Of a DNA stretch of 64,000 nucleotides, positions 35,561-47,399 are shown piece after piece (the stretch's first letter is position 1; each line of letters opens with the position of its first letter). The stretch spans positions 11,160,501 to 11,224,500 of the forward strand of contig OX485805.1 in NCBI GenBank assembly GCA_950295325.1, given 5' to 3'. The notes under the pieces were generated by a model, which was not told the DNA's origin, made no database searches, and was given only the letters and a program-made list of their open reading frames with translations. Made by a program: the position numbers and the translations under genes. The DNA is from Polytrichum commune. Lineage: Eukaryota; Streptophyta; Polytrichopsida; Polytrichales; Polytrichaceae.

Positions 35561-36122
35561 AACACATTGACACTCAATATCATTTTACACGAGACAAAAT
35601 TTTAAATAAGCACATTACCGTAAAATATGTTTCAACCACGTAAATGGTTGCCAACATTTTTACAGAAAACTTGCCCCATGTACGACATGTAATGTGCATG
35701 TAGGCTCTTGGCCTCCAATCAATATTCCAAATGAAGGCATAACCATAACACACGCCATAACATTGACACAACCACCAATGGAGACAATGACTCCTCTAGA
35801 CACTTCAAGTCTCCAACCTCAAGTATTATTGGCTAAAGTGGGAGCTTTTGCCTCACCTATCCATCTATCATGTCTCACATGTCATTACCATTTATATCCA
35901 CATGGACCTGATCCTTTGGAATGTTAGTAGACATGACAATATGTAGTCTTAGGTTCACGACCTTACAAGTCAATGTCAAAACCAGAAGCATTGCCGAATG
36001 CAAAACTACACTTTGTTTTCACAAAGTTCTCAATGGGCAAAGTTTCATACAAAGAATGATGTTCAAAAAATTGAAAGACAATAATTGAAGAAATTACTTA
36101 GTGACTATTAAACTAGTGGAAG
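35561..36122 (+). other. 3' untranslated part of the copia element
   Basis: It runs from the end of RNase H to the 3' LTR and has no supported gene. It ends with a purine-rich agtggaag at 36115-36122, the likely polypurine tract. Confidence 0.6.
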
Positions 36123-36329
36123 TGTTAGACATATATAAAAGTATGTAGTTCAGTACTCCCTAAGTACTTATATGTATTAGTAGAAGTCATACTTATAGAA
36201 ATGATATGACTATCCACATCCATTAGTCATGACTATTCACAATATATAAGAGGAGATGAACCTCAATATGAATATAGTTAAAGTCATGTATTCAACATGT
36301 GTTCTTGTCTCCCTTATACAATTTTAATA
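36123..36329 (+). repeat. 3' LTR of the copia element
   Basis: A 207-bp LTR starting TGTTAGACAT and ending TTTAATA. Most differences from the 5' LTR are transitions, and the expected CA end is now TA. Confidence 0.9.
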
Positions 36330-36335
36330 CGTTGT

Positions 36336-36881
36336 AACTTGACAAACAATCTCCACTCCAAGATTAGCGCCATGGTGTCCAAGGTTGTCCTTAATTTGCA
36401 TTGTTACGCTACATTTTCTGGTTTGTAATTGCAAATGCAAAGGTTATGTCGAACCAACTGCTCAAAGAATTCAACAGGACAATGCATCATCATAACGTTA
36501 ATGCCTCCTTTACATTGTTATTCAAGAACTTGACTAAATTCACCTTTCCATATTGATGGCAATGTGAGTTTGAACTCAAACCATTGCGGTGTAAAGTATC
36601 ATGTGGTGCTACATTCCATGCCATGACGGAGCGCATTGCGTGGACATGGCACCAAAATCTGTTTGTTGCAAAATTTGTCGCAGAGTTGGGACTTCAGGAT
36701 TTGAAGTAGTCGATTAATCACCCCACATGTATCACAAGGTGTTTTTTTATATTTTTATACACTTAGCAACTTGACAAGCAATCTCTACTCCAAGATCATT
36801 TCCATGGTGTCCAAGACTGTCCCTAATTTTCATTGTTATGCTACATTTTTTTAGTTTGTAATTGCAAATGCAAAGGTCATG
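36336..36881 (+). repeat. second copy of AIM24 3' region flanked by 113-bp direct repeats
   Basis: A 113-bp sequence (aacttgacaaacaatct to caaaggttatg) at 36336-36448 recurs at 36768-36881. Between them, about 36455-36765, is a diverged copy of the AIM24 last codons and 3' flank found at 20930-21257. So the unit [AIM24 3' end plus downstream 113 bp] is tandemly duplicated, and the copia element was later inserted into the first unit. The copy keeps only the last ten or so codons in recognisable form and is not a gene. Confidence 0.85.
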
Positions 36882-38100
36882 ACAGCCATAACTCACTCCC
36901 CTCCACGCATGCCTTCGAGAAACGAGCCACTCCCTCTACAATAAGCTCTTGCTCAGCTGACATTGAAAGTGCAGGTTAGACACAATTATTTGTAAAACAT
37001 AAAATCGGTGCGTTGCAAATAGCACAGAAGTATGGCCAAGTTTTATTCCCTTAGATGCTGAATACTTCTCAACTTAAATAAGTATGTAAAATGGAATGGT
37101 TACTCGATTGTTGTGGCTGCCTCACTTCAAGCTATGATCACTTTCCAAGGAAATCAATGCATTCTGATCCCCCCGCAAAATTGCAGATATCTCCACGTTC
37201 CTCAATTGCAGACACTGAATGTGAGTCTTGCATGGAGTGGGCGATGTAAGGTAGAACTAGATTTAGAAAGTGAGTTCCTCCCTCTGTCTGAACAATGTTA
37301 GGTTTGATATAAGAGTGTTTTGGTACTGAATTGTGATAGGTAGACTTATACAATCTCTTACATGGAATTGGCAATAAGTTAGAATTAGATCTAGAAAGGG
37401 AGCACCTCCCTCTTGTTGAACAATGCTAGGATTGATGCCCGTTTGGCGCAAGAAGTTTTGTAATGAAGTGATAGACTTGCATACCATCTTGCGTCCCATG
37501 TGAAGAATGGGCATCAATACATACTTCACACTTTGCACTGCCAATCTCACTACCCACTTCACAACCACGTAATTTGTATTTTATATCAAGAATCATTGAG
37601 GTTTCTGGAATTCTTCAAGGATCAACATCCGTTAAAGATGCACCTTCATTCATAAGGTGTGTGGGACTTACTATGTGGTCACTCTTCTTAGTAGAGTATC
37701 TAGATTCAATTGGTATATGGTAGTAAATCTTGGCTAGGGATTCGTGGTGTCTACGAAAACTCATCCATTGTGTACGTGAGATGCAATGAATTAAATTCAA
37801 GCATGTAAATGCCTGTTTTATGTGTTTTTACTCCGAAATTTGCTCCGAAGGCCCCAATTTAGTTTAGGAGTGTCTGTAATAGTTGAAATGATACAGCCCT
37901 CAATCTTGTAAAGGACTCGTTTTTACTAGAGCCCCTTGATCCACGATGGACGTGTAGGAAATTCGAAACGCAATGGACACGGAATCGACATAACCACGGA
38001 GACAAGCTTTTAGAAAGTGTTCACCGACTACTTCCATAGGTTTCTCTGTAACGGTTAATGCCTCTAATGCAAGCCTCTGTAATGCCATGGGAATCGACTT
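36882..38100. other. spacer with a 128-bp tandem duplication
   Basis: The words gaa.tagat.tagaaag, cctccctct and gaacaatg.tagg recur 128 bp apart (about 37250 and 37378), giving two copies up to about 37510. A minus-strand frame at 37900-38127 contains QRLALEALTVTEKPMEVVGE and GEHFLKACLRGYVDSVS. That looks protein-like and could be a Gag fragment, but I cannot assign it. Confidence 0.5.
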
Positions 38101-38440
38101 CAAATTCTTGAGACAGTCCTTGACCACCGCGCAAGCTTTTCGAGGGCTTTCCGTGGGGCTAAGCTAGGAATATCATCTTCACAGCTTGTAATTAAGCTGG
38201 AATCCCCACGGCCTCAACACCTTCTCGTAAGCTGAGAGAGAGACAGCGTATGGCGGCCCGCGTTCGTGGTCAGCGATTGGAAAGATGAGAGTGATGAGCT
38301 CCCCGTCCAGCGTAAGGAGATCAGCCATCTTCTCCCCCCACTGCGGCCTTAAAACTTGGCTGCATTGCACAAAAGAACGTGTAATCGAATATCACGTCGA
38401 ACTTGTGTGGCGAATTTATGATGAAAAAAACAATTCCAAG
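38101..38440 (-). pseudogene. truncated HOL methyltransferase pseudogene
   Basis: This segment closely matches the 3' half of the HOL gene at 42338-42680. It encodes the C-terminal part with RPQWGEKMADLLTLDGELIT, PIADHERGPPYAVSLSAYEK and LRPWGFQL. The SAM-binding N-terminal half is absent, and the frame is broken on both sides (for example the Phe-Phe-Cys-Ala-Phe region reads differently, and the end after WGFQL is shifted). Homology stops abruptly near 38101 and 38440, so it arose from a partial duplication of the gene 4 kb away, on the same strand. It cannot make a working enzyme. Confidence 0.9.
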
Positions 38441-41400
38441 AAAAGTCGACATATTCTAAAAGACGGTGCAAGTGATGACAGTGCAAGTAAGTGGTATTGA
38501 ACAAGCGATTGTCTAATTTTAAAAAAAATTGATAAAATTACATTAAATTGATGGTTTTCTACACCCAAAAAAAAGAAAAAAGAAGAAGAAGATTACAACT
38601 TGGTTGTGCAACTTAATTAACCCAACAACCCGGCTATGATACTTAACCCAACAATTTGCCAAAAAGTAAAAGTAACCTCGCTCAAAATGGCTCCTTACTC
38701 GTAAGTATTGTTGTCAAATCTTATGGTCATTTATGTGACCACTATGTGAAAATCAACTCTAACAATGTCAAGTGATTTGATGAGACCTCAAAAGGAGATT
38801 CGACAATCAAGTCTAACATTGAGAGCTTGAATTATATGTTGAATGCAACAAGGATTCATAATATGGTCATGTAATGATTCCATAGATGGTCACATAATGG
38901 AATTTAGAGTTCAGGCAAGTACCGAGGCAAAGCAAACAGGGAGATCCGGTGATTACTGTAAAATCAAGAGAGTAAAATTGGTAAATTGCCGGCTTAATTT
39001 CAGTATTTTAGGCCGTACAACCGAAGGAAAATTTAAGCGTACAGGTAATCAACTGCTTCCGTAAACTTAATGACGGATTTTCATCCCTACCTGTTCAAGA
39101 GTGGGTGGATATTAGCTGCCCCACATCATCTCCCACCGGTTCCTAGTTGGCTCACCTGAGGGTATCTCAGGCTATAACCGGCTCTCACACACCTTGCCTT
39201 GAACCTTCATCCGCCTCTATATGTGGTTTAGGGTTTAGGTATGCGGCTATGGCAACCCCAGAGCAAGACACAGACACCGACACCGACAGATCCACATTTC
39301 CTCGTGCTTGAATCATCAGCCACCGATTTGTTCCATTTTCGCAACTTCCTCGAAGCTTTTGATCGATCGACCGGTTGATCGGGTGATTTGCCAAAGTTCT
39401 GCAAGGAGTTTATTTCTACACTCGAATTTGAAACATCTATGGTGAAGATAACCATTGCGGGATCCGAGACATGAGTGCCACCAGTGGGCGGCAAATGGCG
39501 GTGGTGGTGGGAAGCATCATCAGTGAGAAGTTTGCTCTGGGCTGAAATTCGACTTGGGTTCTAAGGTAGAAATACCATGAGCAGTTAATATAACCACCCT
39601 CTAGCCGTGCACTAGATTGCCGTCATAATGGTGAAGTGCCATTTTTAAAACCGATCATGGTTCGGCGGCCACTTCAATGCGTGTACACTTAGTGTAGCCA
39701 ATGCATGGGAGCCAAGTGTTAATGTACTCATGAGGTAACTGATTTAGACGATGTTTTGTATGGAAATGCGGATTACCGTGTTCAGTGTAAGGAGAATCTA
39801 GTGAACGAGTAGGGGGTTGGACAACTTTCCACTTTGAAAAATTGTAGCATTTTTTGTACAGGGCAGAAAAATATGAAACAACTTACAATCTTTCTTCATG
39901 AATCCTTCTCGTCTATCTTGGAAAATTATCTCATGATTGTCAGACCAGATCTTCAAAGCAAATCACCTCATTTTCACGGGTTATGGTATTTCTACCTTAC
40001 ACCATCACCCACCCCGTGCACCCCCTCCACCGAGTGGCTGCCAAAGAGAGGGTTGTGAATGTCAAGGTCACTGCCACATGTACGAGTTTTCTCTCCAGAT
40101 CTCACAATGTACTCCCCGGCGATGTTTAATTTGTGATGTAGGGCAAACTGCAGGATTACTGTAAATAAGATCGTAAAGCATTCTTAAGTGCATTCTTTTG
40201 GCAAGTCCTTAAGTTGGAGGAGAGTTTGATTTGTCTGAAGTTTTGTAACAATGCTGATCTCACATATATAGCATGTGCTACATGTTAGAATGTTACATAA
40301 GTTGTGTTCAGAAGAATGAATGTTAAAATGTGCCAAATGTAGATCTCATGTATAATAGCATTCTTAAGCATGTGTAGGACGTTCTCTTCTATCCTAGTTT
40401 CAAAGAATGATTCGTAGAAACAAGTGCCTTGATTACATGGATGACTGCCAATAATCCAATGGCAAGTGGGATCAAGCTCTCATTAGTTGACACCTCATTG
40501 TTACGTATCTTCGGGCAAAAGTCTCCTCTCATCTACCTAGATTCAACCTAAAAGGACTTGCCAAAACGAAAATCATCAAGTGTGTACTTTCCAAGATGCT
40601 TCTCAAGGGCGAACACTCACTATAGGAATTAAGGGAGAAGATCGGCAAAATTGGATTGCAACTCAACAACTTGGATCCACAAAAGTGCAAAGTTATTTAT
40701 TACAATTTTGAGATTGTGCACAACATCGAAAGGAGAGGACAAAGGGAATACAATTCTACCTACATAGATGTTTTTCTTCTTAAATAGTATATCTTCCTAA
40801 ATAGATGTTTTTCTTCCTACATATTACATCGTCCAACATAGATGTTTTTCTTTCAACTCACTTGTCTTTGTTTGATAGATGTAAGGTTGCATCAAAAGTA
40901 TCATTCTTTCTTCGTTTGTGAAAATTCCGGCTTCATTTTGGGACCCATATTTATTCCTTCAAAACAAATTTCATTAGTCACCAAGTGTATTTAGACATGC
41001 AAATTTCATGTCATGACATTGTATTGCTTATCAAGTTCTAAGGACATTTGTACAAATATAAGTACGAACATTTGGAAGTTCCTTCTGATTTGCTTGGATC
41101 AGATGTTTGTCAACTCTTTTTAAGTAAAGTTGGTGGTACGATTTCCAATGAGAGGAACTATGATGGGTGTGATCTTGTGGGAAGTTCATGAGCATTGGCA
41201 TGCATTGTTGAATTTGAGGCTAATTCTACTGGTCCAAACTTTGTAAGGGCTCAAAAGAAGCAAATGCACATATGGACAAAATTGGAGAAGCAATGTGGAT
41301 TGGGAGTAGCCGATTTGGGGGACTACTCTTGTGTGGAAAATGATGATCTTATCATCTTAGCTTTGAAGTTGGGATTTCAAGAGGCTCAAGAGATGTGCAC

Positions 41401-42330
41401 CGGATTAGGTACGAAACCCGATGTTGTCACAAATAGTAGTTGGTAGACGGAGCCATGCGTACATGAAGAAAAATTTTGAGGCTCATTTATTTTGGAAGTA
41501 TAGAGAAGGATGAAGTGTGCAATTATGATCACACATTGATTGGTGATTCTAGTGCACAAGGTGATGACAAGGAAAATTATAGTGTTGGAGATCGAAGACA
41601 ATTCAAACATGTGCAAGAATTTTGTCATAAAGATGAAATCGATGTAATCACAAGTTGAAAATGATTTGCATGAAAATGTGGAGTTGCAAAGTGAGCTTCG
41701 ACATGTCTTGGATGTTCTGATTGATGAACATGAAAATGTTGAAATGTCCTCTCAATCTAATGTAAAGTCCATTGTAGCTTATATGTAAAGGTCGGGGAGT
41801 CTAGAATTTTCAAAAGTACACTTGTTAATTTGGGGGATGAAGAAGTCTTCAATGACTTTATAATGAATGCTACGCTTTTAAATTATGCATATGATAGGAG
41901 TTTATTATCAATCAAAAGTATGTATGTATACTTATGTTGATGACTATATATGAATGTCAATACATATTATTATTGATATTTTTATCATTGAAATTGTATG
42001 TGTATTGCTTGATTTTACAACAAAAAACTTGTATATAGGGGGGTTTTAGAGTATATAGGCGAACACACACGGTTCTTGGTTTTTAGTGAAAGGTGCACCC
42101 CGGGCACTATGGCAAACCATCACAACACATAGTTGAAAGTGAAGAACAAATTCTTGAGTAGGAAAATGGAAACACCATGGCCCACAGCAACCGGCCTTAG
42201 AAAGTTCATTTGCGCTCACAGAAGGAAATTACACTTCAGGTTTGACACTTCGAGAATTCAAATCGAGGAACATTACACTTTGACATAGACAGCAACTTAA
42301 AAAATGTATAGGAATTTGAATCGCACCGTG
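38441..42330. other. 3.9-kb region without a supported gene
   Basis: A GC-richer patch at 39150-39560 includes an ATG (39249) in MATPEQDTDTDTDRSTFPRA before a stop. It could be a gene relic or promoter-proximal sequence, but no continuation was found. A plus-strand frame at 41195-41446 (FVRAQKKQMHIWTKLEKQCG) and its neighbour at 41476-41658 look mildly protein-like but match no family I know. Confidence 0.4.
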
Positions 42331-42335
42331 ACAAT

Positions 42336-43354
42336 TCAAGCTCTTGAGACGGCCCTTGCCCATCGCGCGAGTTTTTCTTGGCCTTTCCGTCGGGCCAAGC
42401 TAGGAATATCATCCTCACAGCTTGTAAGTTGGAATCCCCACGGCCTCAACACCTTCTCATAAGCTTCGACAGAGACAGCATATGGTGGCCCGCCTTCGTG
42501 GTCACCGATTGGAAAGATGAGAGTGATGAGCTCCCCGTCCAGCGCAAGGAGCTCTGCCATCTTCTCCGCCCACTGCGGCCTTACACTCGGCGGAAATGCA
42601 CAAAAGAACGTGTAATCAAATATCACATCGAACTTTTGTGGCGGATTGTATGTGAAGAAATCAGCATTCAGAAATTCTACAAACTCAGAGCTGGAACACT
42701 TCGAAGCATGTGCCTTGGCAACCTGGAGAGCCGTTTCCGAAATGTCTAGGCCGACAACTCGCCGATTTGGACTGGCCATGGCCACGACATCATAGCCAGA
42801 GCCGCAGCCGGGAACCAGAACCCTCCCTTCCCGAATTTGATTCTCCTTCACCAATTGAGCAACCACAGGGTTCACCCCCTGTGCATCCCACGGGCTAGTG
42901 CCCTCCTTCCACAACTGCTCCCATGCTGTTTCCATAGGTTGAGCCGCCGTGACTTCGCGTAACCTCGCTTGTAACTTCTGATGAGGTGTTAGCTCGGCAG
43001 CCTTCGTATCCATGTTCGGGAATGGTTCCATGATCCCGTAATTCCAAGATCCTGGCCCTGGTGCTGTGTACGTGCGACCCTGCCACAAGAAACTGAAACA
43101 AAGTCAACCACATAGACAAGGAATGTTATCGACCTGTCCACGTACCTATCATTCCTGAATTCAATTGCGCACTACCAAAATGGCATCGACCTCAAATCAC
43201 CAGACAGAGCGACAATTTCTTCCGCACACTCAGACTCCGAACAACCATGAGATACGACAATTGAACCAATATCACTTCTAGCGAGAATTGAGTATCCGGA
43301 AAGTAAGATTGCAGACAAGAAACGGACACATATGCAGTCACATAAACCAGCCAT
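42336..43354 (-). CDS. HOL: HOL-type SAM-dependent (thiol/halide) methyltransferase
   Basis: The core frame, 42336-43088 (250 residues), matches plant HARMLESS TO OZONE LAYER proteins, which methylate halides and thiocyanate or bisulfide using S-adenosylmethionine. Visible features are WEQLWKEGTSPWDAQGVNP, the SAM motif I VLVPGCGSGYDVVAMASP, VVGLDIS, FDVIFDYTFFCAFPP, PQWAEKMAELLALDGELITL and the C-terminal KGQEKLARWAR. Length fits the family. Upstream, 43177-43354 (minus) is an open frame with a hydrophobic start (FLSAILLSGYSILA). A possible GT-AG intron (donor after TTTTG at about 43177, acceptor tttgtttcag near 43098) would join it in phase, adding a signal-like N-terminus; this exon is inferred only. 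A different upstream frame at 43494-43748 could be another leader. A 3'-half pseudogene lies at 38101-38440. Confidence 0.85.
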
Positions 43355-43792
43355 TTAGCCAAAGTAAAATGACCAGCACCTATCCATTCACCTCAACCCC
43401 TAACTCCACTTGCGCACAACCTAAAAGCCTCATCAACCAAACCTTGCAAGCCATAAAGATCCAGACGCCCTTGGAACTCACGACGAGCGACAATCAAACC
43501 AATACAACTTCCCTCAAACCAATATTTTCTGCAAAACGCCGAGGCTCAAGATTGCAGAATGGCACTGCACCTGTGTTCGGAGAGGCGCAAAATACGACCC
43601 GGTGAAAGAGTGTGTTCGGGTCGCGCTTACAAAGTGCTGCCGCAACATTGCCTTCTTGGCAGAACCCCGAGAGATCTGCTTCCGCTAGAAAGGCTCGGCA
43701 TATACATAGCCTCGGCCGAAGGTCAAGAGGCCGTCGAATTTCCTCCAATCATATTGCAAGAAACCAAGAGTTCGGCCTCTCGACCCTTCACA

Positions 43793-44891
43793 CTATTGTT
43801 CTCCCTCTTTAGAATGACACGTTTGGGAAACACAATAAACGTTGTATTATCGAGGTCTCGTCTTCTCCTTAATATGACAAATAATATGGCGTAAAATTGT
43901 CATACTATCGAGGGAATACAAAAACATAAGTCAAAATGTATACAATGAGTTTAAGTAATATAGATTGTATGAAATAATAACTTATAAGTCCAAACAAATT
44001 CCAGTATTCTCAAGAAGTCTTGAAATAAGAGTTCAAAGATCTTTGGTGGTGCCTACTTAAGTTAGTATTTGTCATCTTATCTAAATTTCATACTAGCTTG
44101 TGAAAACTGATGATTTCATTAACATCAGAATGGAAAGAGTTTTTTTTAATAAGAAATTAGAAAACAATGGTGCACGATGTTTAGCGTCACTAAGCTTTAC
44201 TGCAGGTGGAGCAACATCATCCACATCTACTGAATGTAGGTCAATATTAAGATCACCTTTTGATTTTGGCCTTTGAATTGTTTGTTGAGCTGCAAAATCC
44301 AAGCTTCAAATATATCCCCCTTCATCCAAGTTGTTTTATTTTAGTGCCACCAAACATACTCATGAGGTTGCCACCTTCCGAAACATTGTGGTTGCTTAGA
44401 CATATAAATCACAAGCAACTTCAACTTATTAGTCCCAGTTGAATTAACAGCAAGAGCAAGTGTTACACGGTCCTTCTGTAACTTCCGACCCTCGCCTTCC
44501 CTTGTGCTAATGTTTTATTAGGATGTGCTCTAAAATACAATACAGTCTCATCCATGTTATAAACATCTTCAGGCTCATAATCTGACAAAAGAATAGGAAA
44601 GAGGCGACTCTAACCCTAACCAAGTCTATTATACACTAGTAAACCTAATAATCATTAAGTTCCCAAGTGAAAATGGATGTATTTTAGATGTAAATAACAT
44701 AGATGAGGGGAATTGTAACATTAATTCCCTCTTTAATATGACAAAACAGAGATTTTAAATGTTGTAAAATCAACGGTCGTAGTCGTATAAGAGAGGGAGT
44801 TTTGAACTAAAATTGTTTGGTCTCGCAAAAATGTGTTATAATATCGAGGGTGTTGTATAAACAAGTGTCGTATTAACGAGGTTAAACTGTA
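43793..44891 (-). mobile_element. pogo-like DNA transposon, internally deleted
   Basis: The right end, read on the minus strand, is cagtttaacctcgttaatac next to TA, the usual TA-flanked pogo/Tigger type end. The left end near 43793 carries a related ctccctctttagaatgacac sequence, and the flanks share atcgagg words. Inside, the minus strand keeps DVYNMDETVLYFRAHPNKTL (about 44500-44580) and a C-terminal VDDVAPPAVKLSDAKHRAPL (44093-44302). The middle of the transposase, with the last two catalytic Asp residues, is missing. The element is non-functional. Confidence 0.75.
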
Positions 44892-45464
44892 AGGCCAAAG
44901 TTCAAAAGCTGTCATAATTTTAAATGATTACTTTTTGAAGAAGGCAACGGACTCTCGAAGGAAGTTTGGGTAGGACAGGAATGGAAACCCAAACTATGGT
45001 CGAGAGGCCGTCGGTTTTTTTCATTAAAATTTCAAACATTGACAAGATCTTGGCCGTCAAATTGGAGGGGTTGTTTTGGGCAAGGAATAAAGTGGGATGC
45101 TCCTTTGGGTTTAAACTTTGAACTTGGCCTTTGGAGGCTTCACACTATGGCCATCCAAGTTGAGAGGCCATGGGAGTTCATAGCCAAAGGTTTGGACTTT
45201 GGGCTTGGCCTGTGGAGGCTTCACACTATGCCTAGCCAAAGGCTCCAATTACTATATTTTATTGGCTATTTTCAACCCATTTCTTTGGACCGTCAACAAA
45301 GTTTGGCCACTCAATCCAACGGCCTCTTGACTTGGACAGCCATAATGTTAATTGGCCCTAAAGGGCTCCTCAAAAGGGCACCAACACCTCTGCCCGCCCG
45401 GCTTGGCCCCACAAATGTAATGTTTTTTTAAAGGCCTCTTGCTTGTCCACGAAACCCTTATTGA
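44892..45464. other. spacer with a short direct duplication
   Basis: The word tggaggcttcacactatg occurs at about 45134 and 45212 within similar contexts, a roughly 78-bp diverged tandem duplication. Related gcttcacact words link it to the Tourist-like elements nearby. No gene seen. Confidence 0.5.
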
Positions 45465-45931
45465 GAGCCACTTCACACACGAGCCAAGAGGTGTGACCAT
45501 GAAATTGTGAGAGCCCAAAAGAAAGTGTCCAAAGGCCGTCCCAACACACCTCCAAAATCATGTAGTGTGGTCACGGACCCTCAACCAAATGCCATTTCAA
45601 TGAAATTCCATTCACGCGGGTCCTCACACATGATAAAATAGAATAAATCAACAGTTTGTGAACGTTTGGAGTGACATGATCTCTTGGTTTTGTGTTAGGC
45701 CTACTTCCAAGAGGTGGTTTTTGAAAATTATAGTCCAAGTGACCATGAAACATGATCCATTTGATGCCAAGTAGGAATCCATGTAGACTTTACATCCATC
45801 TTGCATTCACATACTCCATTGGTCCCTCAAGCATAGTGTGAAGAAACTTGGACTGGCTCCGGTAGTTCCACCAATGAGAGTGCTTGAAGTGTAATGGTCA
45901 CGGGCTCTCAGTCTCGTGTGTGAAGTGGCCC
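45465..45931. mobile_element. PIF/Harbinger (Tourist-like) MITE, 467 bp
   Basis: The left end reads gagccacttcacacacgag. The right end reads ctcgtgtgtgaagtggccc, its inverse. A 3-bp TGA flanks both ends (45462-45464 and 45932-45934). It belongs to the same family as 10872-11465, sharing ends and internal words such as gaatcc.tgtagact. It has no coding capacity. Confidence 0.82.
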
Positions 45932-45934
45932 TGA

Positions 45935-47399
45935 GTGCACTCACCTTCCATGTCCAGTATACTGTAGGTATATATACCTTCACTTTCGATTATATAAAAA
46001 AGTAATGGATTGAAATTTCATCTGTCAATTAAGAATCTAATCGACATGAAAGCAAGAAATATGACGGAAATTCCTCATCAATTATGAGTTTACAGCTTTT
46101 GTGACTTACCATTTTGAAATGGCCTTTATCGACTTTCAGTTGAAGTTCAAATCTTAGCCACCTTCACGTTTTGTTTTTGAATTGACTGCACTAAATATGA
46201 TGTTTAGTGTCATCAATTCTAATTGTCTTGCTCAATACTAATTGTAAACCACAGTATAGCGTCATCAATTCTAATTGTCCTGCTCAATACTAATTGTAAA
46301 CCACAGTATAGTGTCACCAACACTAAATGTTAACTCAACATTATTTGTCATTAATTCACAAATGACAAGTGAATTAGCCTAAGATTTTAGGCTTAATTTA
46401 AAAACAACAAAGGCCATTCAAAGGATAAAATGTCACAAAAACTATACCAATGAAGATGTCTATTCATTTTCGTACTCCCAAGTTGAATATATGCTTTTCT
46501 AATGTGTGCTACACTAATAATGGAATCCCTATCAATTTCTTATACAACATGTTCAAGTGAACGTGTGTATATTGGATCTTGAAGAGTATGCATTCAATAT
46601 GGTATATGTGGCCATTGTTTTTTGAATTTGGGTGGGGCTATCGGCCAACCATCTCGGGGCAAGGCGGACAAAGGTGTCAACCCTCTTTTGAGGAGCCTTT
46701 AGTGACCATGCATGGCCTAGGCTTCCGCATCCTAGGCAACCCTTCAAGACTTGAATTGCAACAATAAAAAATAAAAATGTATTTGAATGCGACAATAAAC
46801 ATGTGTAGTAAAAAATGATTTATACCTTTGGGTAAAAACACATCCAGTGTGTTTATTGCATTGGGGTAAAATGCAAGCTAGATTTTTACTACATTCGGCA
46901 ACCTACAGAGTGTTTGCTTTGGCGGTAGTCATTTTTTTGTTTTTTTGTACAACTACTCTCTAGGTTGCCATGCCACCTTGGCAACTAAAAATAGCTTTGG
47001 GCCAAAGCTAGGTCGTGTGCCCAACCCATTTATCCACAATCTAGAGAACAATCATATCGAAATACTTCCACCACTAGAAGGAAGGCCAAACAATTTGACT
47101 TGAAAACGGTAGGGCCCCATGACATTAAAAATTTGTGTCGAAACCAACGAGGATGAATGGTGCTAAGTGATTTTTCTTCCCTATATGGGAGTTGTGTTAC
47201 TTCTTTGTCTTGCAAAAGGTGCATGGAGATTTTCTTATATTTTTGGCTACTCAATAGATCTACATATTATATTATGTTTACTCATTAGATGTAGATTCCA
47301 TGTATACTATTGAATGCACATAGAGGAATGTTCTCTTTTGGTTTAGTTTAGGGTTCTTTTTACAATAGTCTATTTTCCCTCTTTTAGATTGTTATATTT
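45935..47399. other. spacer without a supported gene
   Basis: It contains the 52-bp repeat near 46205-46330 and otherwise anonymous AT-rich DNA. Confidence 0.4.
46205..46335. repeat. 52-bp tandem duplication related to 3300-3650
   Basis: The block catcaattctaattgtc.tgctcaatac recurs with a 52-bp shift (46211 and 46263). The same words occur in the repeat at 3300-3650. Confidence 0.8.

Larger units (their letters stand above)
21258..36329 (+). mobile_element. Ty1/copia retrotransposon, split by nested insertions
   Basis: LTRs at 21258-21466 and 36123-36329 share most of their length, including gtatgtagttcagtactccc and actattcacaatatataaga. By eye they are roughly 85% identical, so the insertion is old. 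The flanking 5-bp target duplication is tgttg (21253-21257) and cgttg (36330-36334). A primer-binding site tggtatcaaagc begins at 21467, directly after the 5' LTR, and a purine-rich agtggaag precedes the 3' LTR. Gag and the start of protease lie at 21904-23160. The rest of Pol (protease end, integrase, RT, RNase H) lies at 32462-35560. A 9.3-kb Ty3/gypsy element and a 337-bp MITE interrupt it. Many stops and frameshifts make it dead. Confidence 0.92.

Noticed and set aside
39249..39310. Start of a host gene at the ATG at 39249
   Set aside because: The frame stops after about 20 codons and no donor site with a fitting downstream exon was found.
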